A stretch of DNA of 64,000 bases from the NCBI GenBank assembly GCA_022747635.1, contig JAKTNV010000009.1, positions 1,004,501 through 1,068,500 of the forward strand, written 5' to 3'. The translations under genes and the position numbers were made by a program. Shown one piece after another: positions 13,108 to 25,600 of this stretch. The notes under the pieces were generated by a model. It ran no database searches. It was not told the origin of the DNA and saw only the letters and a program-made list of their open reading frames with translations. This stretch comes from Hetaerina americana. Taxonomy: Eukaryota > Arthropoda > Insecta > Odonata > Calopterygidae. Position 1 is the stretch's first letter. Each line of letters starts with the position of its first letter.

Positions 13108-13328
13108 GGCTGACACAATATAACACAAATAGAAAAGAATAGACACATTTAAAAGAACACTCACACGGTAAATTGTTCGAGCTTTCGGCCCTCTCAGAGG
13201 CCTTCTTCAAGAGAGTCTCTCTTGAAGAAGGCCTCTGAGAGGGCCGAAAGCTCGAACAATTTACCGTGTGAGTGTTCTTTTATATGTGTCTATTCTTTTC
13301 TATTTGTGTTATATTGTGTCAGCCCATT
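13105..13328. repeat. 224-bp palindrome of Penelope-type terminal sequence
   Basis: Two ~110-bp arms are reverse complements around a 3-nt centre (about 13,215-13,217), with one visible mismatch (aaat versus atat near 13,155/13,282). Each arm, read outward from the centre, goes CTTGAAGAAGGCCTC, GGGCCGAAAGCTCGAAC, AATTTACCGTGTGAG and TTTGTGTTATATTGTG. The minus strand of 26,400-26,510, next to a Penelope-like coding fragment, has the same order of blocks. I read it as two element termini joined head to head. Both outer ends meet TA arrays, the right one after about 35 bp. Confidence 0.8.
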
Positions 13329-13362
13329 ATTGTGCCGCTCGTGTGAGTTTTTCCGTATAATC

Positions 13363-13600
<238 letters not shown>

Positions 13601-13756
13601 TTATACATACGTGTATGTAGACTTGTATATGTGTTTACGTATATATGTGTATAATATTTAGTATAGATAGCACCTTTATGGCATTTACTTATTCTTGATG
13701 CACTCTTGCAATTAATAAAAGTGAAAATACAGGATTAACACAAGCGTAGACATAAC

Positions 13757-13866
13757 TCAATTTGATATACCGGTGGCCCCAGCCACCTTCATCAGAGTAT
13801 AAGAAGTTACTGACGGGAACTTGATTTCTTATACCCTTTCCCGTCGACGACTTCTTATACCATCGA
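13757..13866 (-). ncRNA. Degenerate hammerhead-ribozyme-like fold
   Basis: On the minus strand a 23-bp imperfect inverted repeat (GTATAAGAAGTCGTCGACGG ... CCGTCAGTAACTTCTTATAC) forms a closed stem. It is followed at once by CTGATGA and then a perfect GGTGGC-TGGG-GCCACC hairpin. That order (stem I hairpin, CUGAUGA, stem II) is the hammerhead order. The GAAA box after stem II reads GGTA, and no proper NUH cleavage site precedes stem I, so it should not cleave. Hammerheads are known in Penelope-like termini, and such termini lie nearby. Inference from layout. Confidence 0.4.
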
Positions 13867-13894
13867 CTCTTGTTCGTGTTTGAATGATTACATG

Positions 13895-14486
<592 letters not shown>

Positions 14487-15068
14487 TGTCCAGTGAATGG
14501 ACACCTAGTGGCCACGGGAACGCCAAGGACGAAGTACGTCAACAGGTCACCGAAGCGAACCAGTTAGCGCGCAGGCGAAGCAGGTAATTGAGACAAGAAA
14601 TAAATGCGTGTGTCTATAAAAGGATAATCATTCCAATGATGGCGCACACTTGAGAAGCAGGACGGAGCCCGTAGCAAGCAGTCATTCATGGACGCCGCAG
14701 AAATAGGAAGACCTCTCTTGGGAGGACCCCCGCCAGCATCGACCCGCCTAGGAGAAGAATCAGACGATCACCTCATGTGGACAAGACATAAGATTGGACA
14801 CTAAAACCAAAGGACAACGGAAAACGAACGCAGATGCCGGCCGAATGGCTGACGACATGAACGACCCCTCCCTCCCCCCGAGGAAAATGAATCGGGGGGC
14901 GAAGTAGGCGACCGACCACCAAGAGCGGCCGAAGTCGAGGGCGAGCCGAAGACGAACAGAATACAATACAGAAGCAAGGATAACACTCTTCCCCATGCTC
15001 GCACACAGCATATGTTATCTTTGCCACCCAAAATCCCCAAGCTCCAACTCAGTGGCAGCCAACCTGAG
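14487..15068 (+). mobile_element. Candidate LTR plus primer-binding site
   Basis: Starts TGTCCAGTGAATGG and ends CCAACTCA (15,051), so it has the TG...CA boundaries of an LTR (about 565 bp). One base later comes TGGCAGCCAACCTGAG (15,053-15,068), which starts with TGG as tRNA-primed primer-binding sites do. Internally, TATAAAAGG at 14,615 is a good TATA box. No gag/pol and no second LTR were seen downstream, so it would be a remnant. The call rests on signal order only. Confidence 0.45.
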
Positions 15069-15597
15069 ATTTCGTGTAATAATTACTTCCGACGACCTTC
15101 GACCGATTGGCTCTCATTGAGGTGCTTTCGGGGGAACCAAGTCTCCGAGGGCAAACATGGGAATTAGACGAATGCTGTCTTGTTTACTGTGCCTTCGTTT
15201 TACGACGAGAAGACTCGGGAATCAAAACCCTTATGCATACACACAACTCTCCGCAATGATATGTCCTGATTAATTTATATGTTATATTTATATGTTAAGT
15301 TAATTCATATGTTGCGTGGATACCATCCCGGTCAAGGCGGATGATTCTTACACTACGAAATTGTTGCATCGCATTGCACATATAACGGATGACGCCGTTA
15401 TAAGTTACTGTCACGGCGTCTCCCGCAGTTTCTTGGAATTCGTCAAAGGTGTTTCACCCCCAGTGTTTGAAAGGTAGCTTTAACTTCGTGGGCTGTTGCG
15501 CATCGCGCTGGAATACGAATGCCCGTGACATTGCATGCACGGTTTATCGTGACAACATCTTGTCCCTTTAAAAAGCCGCCAATATCTCGGAGTGTGA
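15069..15597. other. Unannotated stretch
   Basis: No internal retrotransposon coding sequence could be read after the candidate primer-binding site. Confidence 0.4.
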
Positions 15598-15672
15598 GTG
15601 GACGCCTCGATAGCTTCACTGTCTAAATCACTCGGCCGGACATCGACAGATCCGGGTTTGATTCCCAGTAAT
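15598..15672 (+). repeat. tRNA-like Pol III sequence (SINE head or pseudo-tRNA)
   Basis: Contains an A-box-like TAGCTTCACTG and, about 40 bp on, a B box GGGTTTGATTCCC. Acceptor arms do not pair well, so it is not called a functional tRNA. Confidence 0.4.
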
Positions 15673-16589
15673 GATTTTTCACTCTGAAATTGTGGCATTG
15701 TAATACGATTCTGTTGTTGTGATGCAACTTAATACTTCGCTAATCTGTAAATACTTGTAAAATTTCATCCAGCAATGAGTGTTAATTCAGTGAGCTCATC
15801 GGGAACACGGGCGGCTCTGCGATTAACGAAGGATCGCGATCTTCCATTCGCGCAAAAATTAACGACGCATCACCAAAGCCTGCGCGCCAGCACTTTACAA
15901 TGCTTGCGACGGCCATATCAAAAGAGGCCGGTGTGGGTTCCGCGTGGACGATAAGCTTGCGTTCGATATTTTTGTAAGCGAGACGAAATGACGTCGACGG
16001 AGGCGAAAGGAGAGTGGCACTTTTTATTGGATTATTTCAGTCTGAGGGTTCCAATTGTCACCCGGACCAGCAACCAACAACAGCTCATATGCACGCTCCA
16101 GTAATTGATCCGTAATCACTGGAGAAAGCGGGCCATATGTTGGGCCCATCAAGCTTACGAATGTGTGCACTTAATACTCCTGGGCGGAAAAAAATAAAAG
16201 AGCAGATGCTCTCCGGGCGTGTTTCCTCGGCGAATGAATGCTTCTTCCATGGTAGTCAGGGTTTTCTTTTCAACCGAGGTTTCAATGCCCTACTCGTAAT
16301 CATGTGTAGGTCTTCATAGTCTCTGGATTCAGGGCCTCTGGTTTTCCCAGAAGCCTTGGACTCGATGCAAGAGTCCTTCGTAGAAACCCTGGCAGAAATC
16401 AAGAACCCGAGGAGGTGGAAAACCAAATAAGAATCCGAGCACTCAAGGAGTAAATAACGCGCAATCTGAACAGCTGAATGCCTGAATAATTAAATACTCC
16501 TCTCTTCATTAAGTTTACTTGGAACAACGAATTTTCGTATTCTTGTGCGGATGGTCGCGGCCTCAAATGACGAAACACAAAAAAATGGC
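15673..16589. other. Unannotated stretch
   Basis: No gene or repeat recognised. Confidence 0.45.
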
Positions 16590-16790
16590 CTGCAGATTTT
16601 CTCTGGGCCTTATATAATTCTTTTTGCCGAATTTCTTCCCAAGGATCCCAAACACTTGCGGCATATAGTATTCCAAATGAGGTCAAACTAGAGCGAAATA
16701 ACACCTCTCTTTAACTTTCTCATTACATTTCCCCATCATTTATTTCTTTCCCATTACATTTTCCCGTTTTATGAAGCTGAGTTTGTAATA
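16590..16790 (-). mobile_element. CR1-like LINE fragment, RT C-terminal region
   Basis: Minus-strand translation contains YAASVWDPWEEIRQKELYKA, matching LEYAASIWDPQE of the copy at 54,250. Nucleotides also match the fragment at 2,045-2,150. Frame-broken and truncated. Confidence 0.65.
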
Positions 16791-17849
16791 TTCAATCCTT
16801 ATGATAATATAAAAATGAGGAAAATTATAATCAATAATTGTTGATTTAACATCTACGAAAGTATAAAGTTGTGAAAAGTGTAAAATGATGGCCACTGATG
16901 ACCAATGTGTTGTTTCGTTCGCGTGGATAGGAAATAGCAAGAGGCCTGGAAATAGATTGCCTAACCCTCGTCCTGGACGAGACCCTAAAAACTGGAAGGC
17001 ATCGGCAGATCCTTCTCCCATTTGATCCAGAAACGCATCGCGCCGCGCTACGTGACCTCATCGCTTCCTCCCGCCAAAGAAAGAGGTCGGCACTCGAGTG
17101 ATGTCTTCAGTCCCTCTCCCCTGTTTAAAAAATTAAACCGACCTCCGAATTCCCAGCCACCACACTAATTGCCTGCCCCTGCTCGCGAAAGACTCACTCC
17201 AAGTGAGACTCCCTCCGAGGCTCCCTCGTGATCACGAGTGCCCGTGACGTGGAGCTGGTGGAGGTAATGCCGACTTCCTATTTAATATGTGAAAAGTTGG
17301 AGCGCATCTATCATCGGGATAGGATGGGTCAATCAAAGACGTTCATCTTCATTAAGTACCAGACGCTTTCAAATAACGATTATATTGGCATGCCAGCAGT
17401 ATTACGTATTTATTACGCGCGTCGGGGTTTGGGCTCCACCGCACCGGGCTCAACGGAGATAGACCCGTGGGATAATAGTCGTGATGATGTATTAAATGGT
17501 CCAGTTCCGGTAAGGGAGGTAAATATTTCCCAGAACAAGAAAGTTGTCAAGTCATTTTCGGTCCCACCACATACTTCCAATTGAAATGAATGCTTCGTCG
17601 GCCACCATTCACTTTGAGGCTTCCCGCCGAAGCGCCGGGCATCGCCACCACTTCGCCGGGCGTCCCATCGCACTCCATCCGTACTTCATGATGCACCCAG
17701 CATAAGACGCAAAACGTCAAGGGAACATTATTTTTCTGCTGAAAAACCTTCGATATTGAATTGAAGCTGCAATTAATCTGAAAAAATAAATTTTTCATCC
17801 AAGTCCCACTTTTTTGTAATCGATTCTATTTTAAATATGTACATGAGAA
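16791..17849. other. Unannotated stretch upstream of the GC-rich block
   Basis: No gene recognised. It may hold distal regulatory sequence of the transporter gene, but nothing specific was seen. Confidence 0.35.
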
Positions 17850-18965
17850 CGTCTTCCATATCAGCGAATGAGAGGTGGCGAAGGGTGCGAGACCGCGGAG
17901 GGCACAAGGGGCGTGGAGGGAGGTGGCAGCGGAGACCGAGACGTGAAGATAAGGAGGCAGAGGGGCCGGGGGAGAGGGGGACGGAGAGGGGGGAGGGAGA
18001 TGGGAGGGATAGCGAAGTGAGCTTCAAGGAGCTGGCCGCCAGAGTCCGCCTCCTCGGAGACTTCTACCACGACAAAGTCGCGTAAACAGATTCTTGCCCC
18101 CTCCTAAGCCCCACTCTCTTCGCCCCTCCCCCCCCCTTGGCCCTTCATTCTTTCACAAACATTAAGCGGTCCGCGAGGTCTCGCGATTGAAACAGGGGGG
18201 GGGGGGTAGGCTCTGGAGAGGAGAGGAATGGGGAGGGAGGGCAGAGAGCATTCACGGAGCGAGAAGGAGAGAGAGAGTGAGTTGGCGGGAAGGCAGCACG
18301 CGCGCCTCAGTTCGGGGGCAGAGTCACGTGGAGGTGGCAGCGCGGGAGGCATAGGCATCGGGAAGAGCGAGCGGAGAGACGCGCTCTCAGTCGGAGCGCC
18401 AAACAGGAAACGAGCAGAGGCACAATCCGAAAATAATATCATCCCTCGACTCGTTGGAGATGGCGTGAATAGGGCGCTGCTCCCTCCCTCAGGGTGCCCA
18501 CTCTCGTCCTTTCCCCCCTCCACCCGGTGCTCTCCTCCCCGGAACAAGTGACATCCGAGGCCGCACACAGTTTCCATCCGAGTGATATACATGCTTTATA
18601 TTCCCCCAGTGCTCCTCGACGCCACGTGCTCCTCGCCGCTCCCGCGCGCCGCCTCCAGTCCGCGCCCCCCTCGGAAGCCCCGCGCCTCCCCGGAGGCTGA
18701 CGACGGCGGACGGAAATAAACGCCTCTCAGGCGGGCGTCCCGAGGAGCACCGCACACTCTTCCCACGCGCGCGCGCCACGAACAACCGAGAGAGGGGGCG
18801 CGCGACCCGCGCTCACTTGTTCCGGCTTCCCGACGCGTGTTTAACCCCCCGCGCCCGCTGCCTTGATGTGATTCTGGGGCGGCAGCACCACCCACGCAGT
18901 CAGATCGACGTCCGCCAGGGGGGAGGAGGGCGTCGATCGCGGAAGCAGGGGCGCCCCGCGAAGCG
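17850..18965 (+). promoter_or_regulatory. GC-rich promoter/5' UTR block of the SLC16-like gene
   Basis: Composition changes sharply to GC- and CpG-rich, with purine-rich tracts at 17,880-18,060 and 18,220-18,330 and a poly-G run near 18,197. It leads straight into the first coding exon. No convincing TATA box was seen, which suits a dispersed-start CpG-type promoter. In-frame with the coding start, the first upstream stop is TGA at 18,864-18,866 with no ATG between, which fixes the start. The transcription start and any upstream noncoding exon cannot be placed. Confidence 0.55.
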
Positions 18966-19131
18966 ATGGTGTCGGAGAAGGGGCGGGCGAACGGCGGGAA
19001 GGAGGGCGTGGGGGAGGAACTGCTGTCGCACGGCGCACATGGGCCGCCGTCCCCGGACCAGGGGATCCCGCCCCCGGACGGGGGGTGGGGCTGGATGGTG
19101 GTGTTCGGATCGTTCATGATACACATCATCG
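18966..19131 (+). CDS. First coding exon of an SLC16-type monocarboxylate transporter
   Basis: The exon encodes 55 residues plus one base (phase 1). After a hydrophilic, glycine-rich cytosolic N-terminus (about residues 1-36) comes PPPDGGWGWMVVFGSF, then MIHII. DGGWGW at the entrance to TM1 is the signature of the SLC16 monocarboxylate transporter family, plasma-membrane carriers of lactate, pyruvate, ketone bodies or related acids, with 12 TM helices. The start ATG has purine at -3 and G at +4 and follows an in-frame stop 102 bp upstream. The exon ends G|GTGAGT, a strong donor. The next exon should begin so as to complete a codon starting with G; in insect homologues an Asp-Gly follows here. 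Which SLC16 member it is cannot be told from one exon. The codon use is GC-rich like its promoter. Confidence 0.88.
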
Positions 19132-19139
19132 GTGAGTGA

Positions 19140-21159
19140 CCATCTTGACCTCTCTCCGCACTTAGGCGAGGGCGTTCTTAGTTTTCACGATGCCAGAGAA
19201 TCGGAGATTTCCTTCGCTGCGAACTGGCAGTTAAGGAATTCGCTTGCGAATAGATGAATGTCATTCGCGTTGGCATGCACATGAGAGGGAGTGGATGGCC
19301 GACACCTCGAGTAATGTGGCAAGGAAAGGATTCCTGGAAAGCATGGAGGGCAATGCTGTCACGTGGTCTTTGCACGGTGTTTGCTCGGATGCAGTGGGTG
19401 GTTGTCGGGGAGAGCGTGGGGAGTGGGTTTCGAGCGGGGGATGATAAAGGGTGATTGAGAAAAGGTCCTGCAGGACGGGAGAAGGGGATGAAGGGGGCGC
19501 ATTGGGTGGTGATGGGGGGTGAGTGATTGAAAGAGAGGAGAATGTTGTTGAAGCGAGGCAGGAATAGAAAAGGCGCGAATTTCGGATGGCACCGAGGGAG
19601 ACGGGAAATATGTGCGGATGCAGACTGATTAATTGCAGTGCAGAGTGTTGACATGCTAGTGGAGGCATTGCAGTGCAGTAGTGGCCAGTCTGCGAGTCCA
19701 TCGAAAATGTGCCTTAACTATTAGAACAGCATTGATAATAAAGAACAATGAATGAAGCACAGGTGCTCGTAACAATTACGGGGATCCTAAATCTCAAAGC
19801 CACTCATTATAAAGCACATTTTTTGATGAATTAAATAGTTTCCAGTGGTGGATAAATCTTGTCAAACATCTCTTTAATTTGGTTTACTTTCACGGTTATT
19901 TTTTGATTCTACGGCGATGTGTTGGTTGAGTGTCACCGTCGCGGGGCTATGAGCTGATGGGCGACTTGCTTGCTTTGGCTCCGGATGCCTTTCCGGCTGA
20001 TCACTCGTGGTCGCCCGCACTCACGGCTCCGGCCCCTGCTGCTCACATTTCGCCCCCCCCTTTCCGATGCGTCCGACTCGTTCCTCTCTTCCGCTTTCAT
20101 CCAATCCTCCGCCACTGTGGCCATTCAATTGCCACGGACGCGGAAAAGTGAGCCCCTTGCGCAAGTTTTAGTCAACGGTTCCTTGTCTAGCCTAGGCTAA
20201 TACGATATGATATGAGTAATCAATATATTATCCCAGCAGAGAGTCTTCTTCACTTCGATATTGTTCTTCTTATCTGATTAGTTAATGGATGGTTTGCATG
20301 AGGCCTGAATAGCAAGTCTCCACGACCATTCCCTTGAGTGGGTTCTCTGTTCAACCTTACAAAATTTTCATTTCCTTACCTCGACTGTCGTATTATTCTC
20401 TTTTATCCTGAGATTTTAATTTCTTTCTCTGTGTTGCCAGGTGTCCTTATCATGAAAGCACATCATCAAAATAAATCGAAATAAATTTTTGGATGGAAAA
20501 ATTAAAAAAAAACAGTAATTACTTATTTAAATCAATCTAGGTGTTATTTAGAAAGTTTTTTATGGGTTGAGTATTTTTAGGTGCAATTTCGAATTGGTTT
20601 TAGACTTCGTAAACTTGTGTTAGGTCTAGTGACAAACCTCATTGCACTAATTTTTGGAAATTAAATGGATGGAATGTGAAGAGATTTGAAAGTTTTCCCC
20701 AGAGTGTCTGATCACCTCCTCCTTGCTGTCGAGCGGAGACTACTCAAAGGCCAATGGCGTCCAGGAGCCGATGGCCAAGGAGCGACTCTACTTACGACCT
20801 CCTGGGAATTTCCGCGCGTCATTTTACGGCCAATCAAAGATCATGATGCGGTGGCATTTTTGCTTCGAACGACCGCGATGGTTATCGATAACCTCGTTCA
20901 AGAATGATGTTTAATTATATTCTGAATTGGCAAATCGGCGCCAAGGACAGATTAGGGCAGCCCACCGCTGGAAGTGGAAATCACCTCTCAGAAGGCCAAA
21001 GCATATTTGCTCTTCGCTTTAGTTCTCATGGCGAAAGCATTTAATAATTACGGAAACTTTCGATTCAAGGTCTCAGAGTATATAAAGCGGGCGATGAAAC
21101 ATGCACATATTGAAGTATTATTGTGGATGACGCCCAATGTGGCGACAATGCTTCCAATT
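19140..21159. other. Unannotated proximal intron
   Basis: About 2 kb without a recognised repeat. This makes it a candidate location for intronic regulatory sequence, but no motif was identified. Confidence 0.4.
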
Positions 21160-21245
21160 CCGACATCGACATAAATACGCTGCGATCCACCAAAGAGGTG
21201 TTTGGCAGGGGGTGCAACCACCAATTTAATGAGTTGGCCTGATTT
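21160..21245 (-). repeat. CR1-like LINE 3' terminus
   Basis: On the minus strand: GGTTGCACCCCCTGCCAAAC, ACCTCTTTGGTGGAT, then CGCAGCGTATTTATGTCGATG. Same hairpin region as 54,790-54,855, with one stem mismatch. Confidence 0.6.
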
Positions 21246-22039
21246 AATTTCACCAGAGGAATAAGTTTTGAATCAATCAAAGTTTAATTCTCAGGGATAA
21301 CTTTTAAAACTTAATCTCCAAACAAAATATTTAAAAAGCATGATATGAGTCATGAGAGAAACAAGCTTTAGCTCTAACTCCGAATCAACTCCCTTCTCCC
21401 ACGAATTGTTTGTTTCGGACATATGGATTTCTCTGTATCTAACAGAATTTCCAGAGCACTCCCGTCTTTCTTCCTCCACAATGTTTGTTCAACATAATTG
21501 TATTGCATCGAATTCTGAGGCTGCAATCAATGAAACACGATAGCGTCACCACTGGTAAAATTTGGCAATGTCCCACCACCAGTGGGACAAGAACCGATTA
21601 TCAACTAACGAGGAACGATTCACGACACAAGGGAGCGCTTTCTTTCCAATTAAGTCCTCCGAGAGATCCAACAGCCTTCCAAGAGAAATCCATGTTGACC
21701 GCACGCTTTCCAGTCGGAGTCGGAGCAAGGGCTCTCGCCCTACGCACTCGCCCTAAACCGATCCAACGAAAGTGTTTAAATGGCCATCTTGAAGCACGCG
21801 GAACAATTGGTGACATTTCCCCGAGAAAGAGGCCAACGAGGGCGTTTGCTTCCCCGTTCACGCATCGAAGGGCTTCTCATTGCCTTCTACTATTTCCTGC
21901 TCTACAACTTTGCTCTGGCCATTGTCATCTGAGATTATCACTCTGGGAAGCATTTATTTTGGCGTATTTGAAATGGTCATCATGACCTCGTGATGCAATA
22001 TTCAAAAAAACATCTCATTCACGGATTTATTTATTTTGT
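21246..22039. other. Unannotated stretch
   Basis: No gene or repeat recognised; ORFs to 166 codons carry no motif. Confidence 0.4.
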
Positions 22040-22680
22040 CTTTATCGAGTCAAAACGTCGTCCCTTGAGCTGTCTTTTCATCAGGGGGAAGAAGAAGTCT
22101 GGTGGTGCCAGATCGGGAGAATAGGTCGGGTGCGGCAACGTGGCAGCGCCGTATTTGGCCGTTTGACGCGTTGCCTGTTGGTCGACACTCAGACCCAACT
22201 AGTCTGCATTTTTTTCACTGGTTAAGCGTCGGTCTGTGTTCAGCAGTGTCCTCACTCTGTCCACATTCGTGTCGGTTCTTGCCGTCGACGGCCGTCCGGA
22301 GCGATGGTCGTCTTCAACGAGCTCCCTACCCTCTTTAAACAACTTGTGGCACTCAAATACTGTGGAACGGCTTAAGGCAGTGTCCCCATAAGCCTGCTTG
22401 ATCAAATCGAGGGTCTCAGTTGCCGTCTTCCCGAGTTTCGCACAAAACTTCACGGAATAACGTTGCTCTAAATTCAGATTCATTTTGTTTTTCGACGCGG
22501 ACAAAAAACTTGCTTCACTAAAAACGGTGTCCTCACTCAACGACAGCCCACAGGCGACTGAGGTTGGTGTCGGTCGTTTGCTAAGAGATCCCCATCCACC
22601 TTACCCTGCCAGGAACACCCCCCCCCCGCTCCGTTCGCGCCAGAGAAATTCAGTCCTACCACTTTTGGGTCTGACCTGTA
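22040..22680 (-). mobile_element. Mariner M2, doubly deleted copy
   Basis: Minus strand. The 5' TIR is present at about 22,648-22,680 (CAGGTCAGACCCAAAAGTGG reading inward) after TA, and the transposase starts [13 protein letters not shown] at about 22,481. It shares with M1 the same AAAAAAATGCAGACTAG frame break and the same ~395-bp internal deletion. It has a further deletion joining TTGGGT to CTGAGTGTCGACC, with a CTG microhomology. The remaining C-terminal piece reads LAPPD, so the third catalytic Asp is kept here. The 3' end and 3' TIR are missing. It abuts the 5' UTR of the RTE-like copy. Confidence 0.85.
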
Positions 22681-25600
22681 GAGGCCCTCCCCGGATTACA
22701 ACCTTCACGTGGTGTGAGATCTTGTGCGTTCCGATGACACCTAGAGCTGTACTGGCAGGAGTAATAATAATTGCTCCTGGTAGGGTCACCCATGCAAGAT
22801 AGGTCGAAGGTTAGGAGCCAAAGAAAGGTAGTCCACGCAGCGTCTCTTCCTCAATGAGGTGGCTGCAATGGCTTCTGACCAGTAATCATTCCCAAGATTA
22901 AAATGATGGACAATACAGAGATTTTGAGTCCTATCAACTCCCGGGCTCCGCCAGAATCACCCGTGTGTCGTGCCCGGCAACGGGGCAGGCAAGACTTCCA
23001 TGGTCGTCATCCCACGAAAGCCTTGCAAGGGAAAGCCACCAGCAGCAGGAGAGAAGACGCAGGAGAAGAAGACCACATTAGTTAGAATAGGAACGTGGAA
23101 TGTTAGGACAATGATGAGGACAAATAAATTGGAGAATGTTAAGCGAGAGATGGAAAGGGGAAAAATAGATATTTTAGGTCTATGCGAGGTGAGATGGAAA
23201 GATAGAAGAAAGGGATTCCTAGAGCGATAAGTATAGAATAATATACAGCGGCGGGGACGAGAGCCAACGAGGGGTTGCCATTTTATTAAATAAAGAGTTA
23301 GGAAGAAGCATTAGTCAACATAGAACAGGCGACGGATAGAATATAATTAGTAGAGATACAAGCAGAACCGACGAACTTGGTTATTATTCAGGTATACATG
23401 CCACCGAGCAACCATACTGAAGAAGAGGTCGTTAGGATATACGATCAGTTAGAGGACATAATCGCGTGTGTTCCCGCAGGGAAACATTTAATAGTGATGG
23501 GGGATTGGAATGCGACGGTAGGCGAAGGAAGAGATGGTGATGAGGTAGGGGACTACGGTTTAGGCACGAGGAATGACCGCGGGGAGAAAGAAATCGAGTT
23601 CTGCAGGACACAGGGGTTAGTCATCACCAACACTCGGTTTAGACACTAAAAAAGACGCAGGTATACATGGAAAATGCCAGGTGACTCAGAAAGGTATCAG
23701 CTAGATTATATCCTGGTTAGACACAGGTTTAGGAACAGTGTGATAAATTCCCACAGCTTCCCGGGAGCGGATGCGGGCTCAGACCACAATTTAGTTGTTA
23801 TGAAATGTAGGGTCCGTTTCAAAAAGATAAGGCAGGGGCGGCGAGTTAGAAAATAGAATGTAGAAGCAATAAATGGGTTGAAAAGGAAGGAATACAAACA
23901 GGCGGTAGAGAAAATCATGGATGATGGTAAAGGGCCTAGTACTATCGAAGAAAAATGGGAAAGTATCAAGAAAGGGTTGTCTAAAGCCGCAAAAGACACT
24001 ATTGGAACCGTTAGCGCTAAAAGGACTAGGAAACCATTGATCACGGATGAGATGATTACCAAGAAGGATGAGCGGCGAAAATGAAAGAATATAAATACAG
24101 AATCAGGCAAAATGCAGTACAAAGAATTGAACAATATATTGAGGCGGGCACAAATAAAGCAAAGGAAGCATGGTGGAAGACGCAGTGCGAGGATATGGAA
24201 AGTCTGCAGAGGACGGGTGAAACCGGTGCGCTGTACAGCAAAGTTAAATCGTTATCAGGAAGTAAGAAAGGAAGAGCTATGCTAACAGTTAGAGATAAGG
24301 CGGGTAAGGTAATGGTTGACGCAGGAAAGATCCAAGAGAGATGGGAGGAGTATAAAGAAGAACTGTATAGTAAAGAACTCAGACCAACAAAGTTAGACAT
24401 TGAAAAAGAAAATGACGTAGAGGAAGACAGCTTAGGTCCAGGCATAATGGACAATGAGATAAAAAGGGCATTAAGGGAGATGAAACTAAATAAGGCCATG
24501 GGGGTGGATAACATTCCCGCGGAACTATTGAAATGTTAAGGAAAACGTGGGAGGAAGAGACTATACGGGCTGATTCGTAGTATTTATGAGGAAGGAATCT
24601 GGCCGGAAGACTTTGTGAGATCAGTTTTAGTTCCTAATCCGAAAAAGGTAAAGGCTACATCATGTGAGGACTATAGGACAATACGTTTGATATCCCACGC
24701 AGCTAAAGTTGTTCTCAGGATCATAAACAAAAGGATGGAGAGTAGGGCAAATGATTACTTATGGGATGATAAGTTTGTGTTTAGGAAGGGGAGAGGTACG
24801 CGTGATGCCATTGCAGTAATGAGATTATTAATCGAGAGGAATATAGAACACGACCAGGAGGTATTTGCATGTTTCGTAGATTTAGAAAAAGCATTTGATA
24901 GAGTGAATTGGGAAAAACTAATGGGTATATTGCCGAAAATAAGAATAGATTGGAAAGAAAGGAGGCTAATCCGCAACCTGTACATGTATCAGACTGGTCA
25001 GGTGCGAGTGGGAAACGGGGAGTCCGGATGGGCAGTGTTAGGAAGAGGTGTAAGGCAGGGTTATCCATTATCACCGTTGCTGTTCAACCTGTATGCAGAG
25101 GAAATGATAATTCAGGCATGGGAAGAACTCGAGGTAGGAATGAACGTGGGCGGGGAATTCGTAAAATCAGTTAGGTTTGCTGATGACCAAGCTTCAGTTT
25201 GTCAGTCAGCCAAGGGGTTGCAAGCATTGCTTAGTGAATTGGAAATTCAGTGCGAAAGGTATGGGACGAGAATCAATATTAATAAAACAAAGGTTCTGCG
25301 AATTTATAGAAAGAAAATGGCTGAGCTAAACATTCAAATAGAAGGGCAAAAACTAGAGCAGGTAGAACAGTTGACGTATCTCGGTAGTGTTTTGGACCAA
25401 CAGGGTCAAAGTAGTGGGGACGTAAGGAGAAGAATTGCGCTAGGCAAAGAGGCTTTCTCAAGGAGGAGGGAGTTGATGACGGTGACGTTGAGTAAAGATT
25501 TTAAGAAAAGGCTCGTAAAAACTTTGATATAGAGCGTAGCTCTGTGCGGTGCGGAAACGTGGTCATTGAAGCAGGAGGATAGACGTAGACTGGAGGCTTT

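Noticed and set aside
15598..15672. Functional tRNA gene
   Set aside because: A and B boxes are present but acceptor and anticodon stems do not pair well; kept as tRNA-like.
18104..18592. 162-codon minus-strand ORF and others in 17.8-19.1 kb
   Set aside because: GC-rich promoter DNA leaves many frames open on both strands; no motif, and they overlap the better-supported exon on the plus strand.
20723..20914. Possible second exon of the transporter
   Set aside because: Translation has no TM pattern and none of the residues expected after TM1 start (DG..YSFG).
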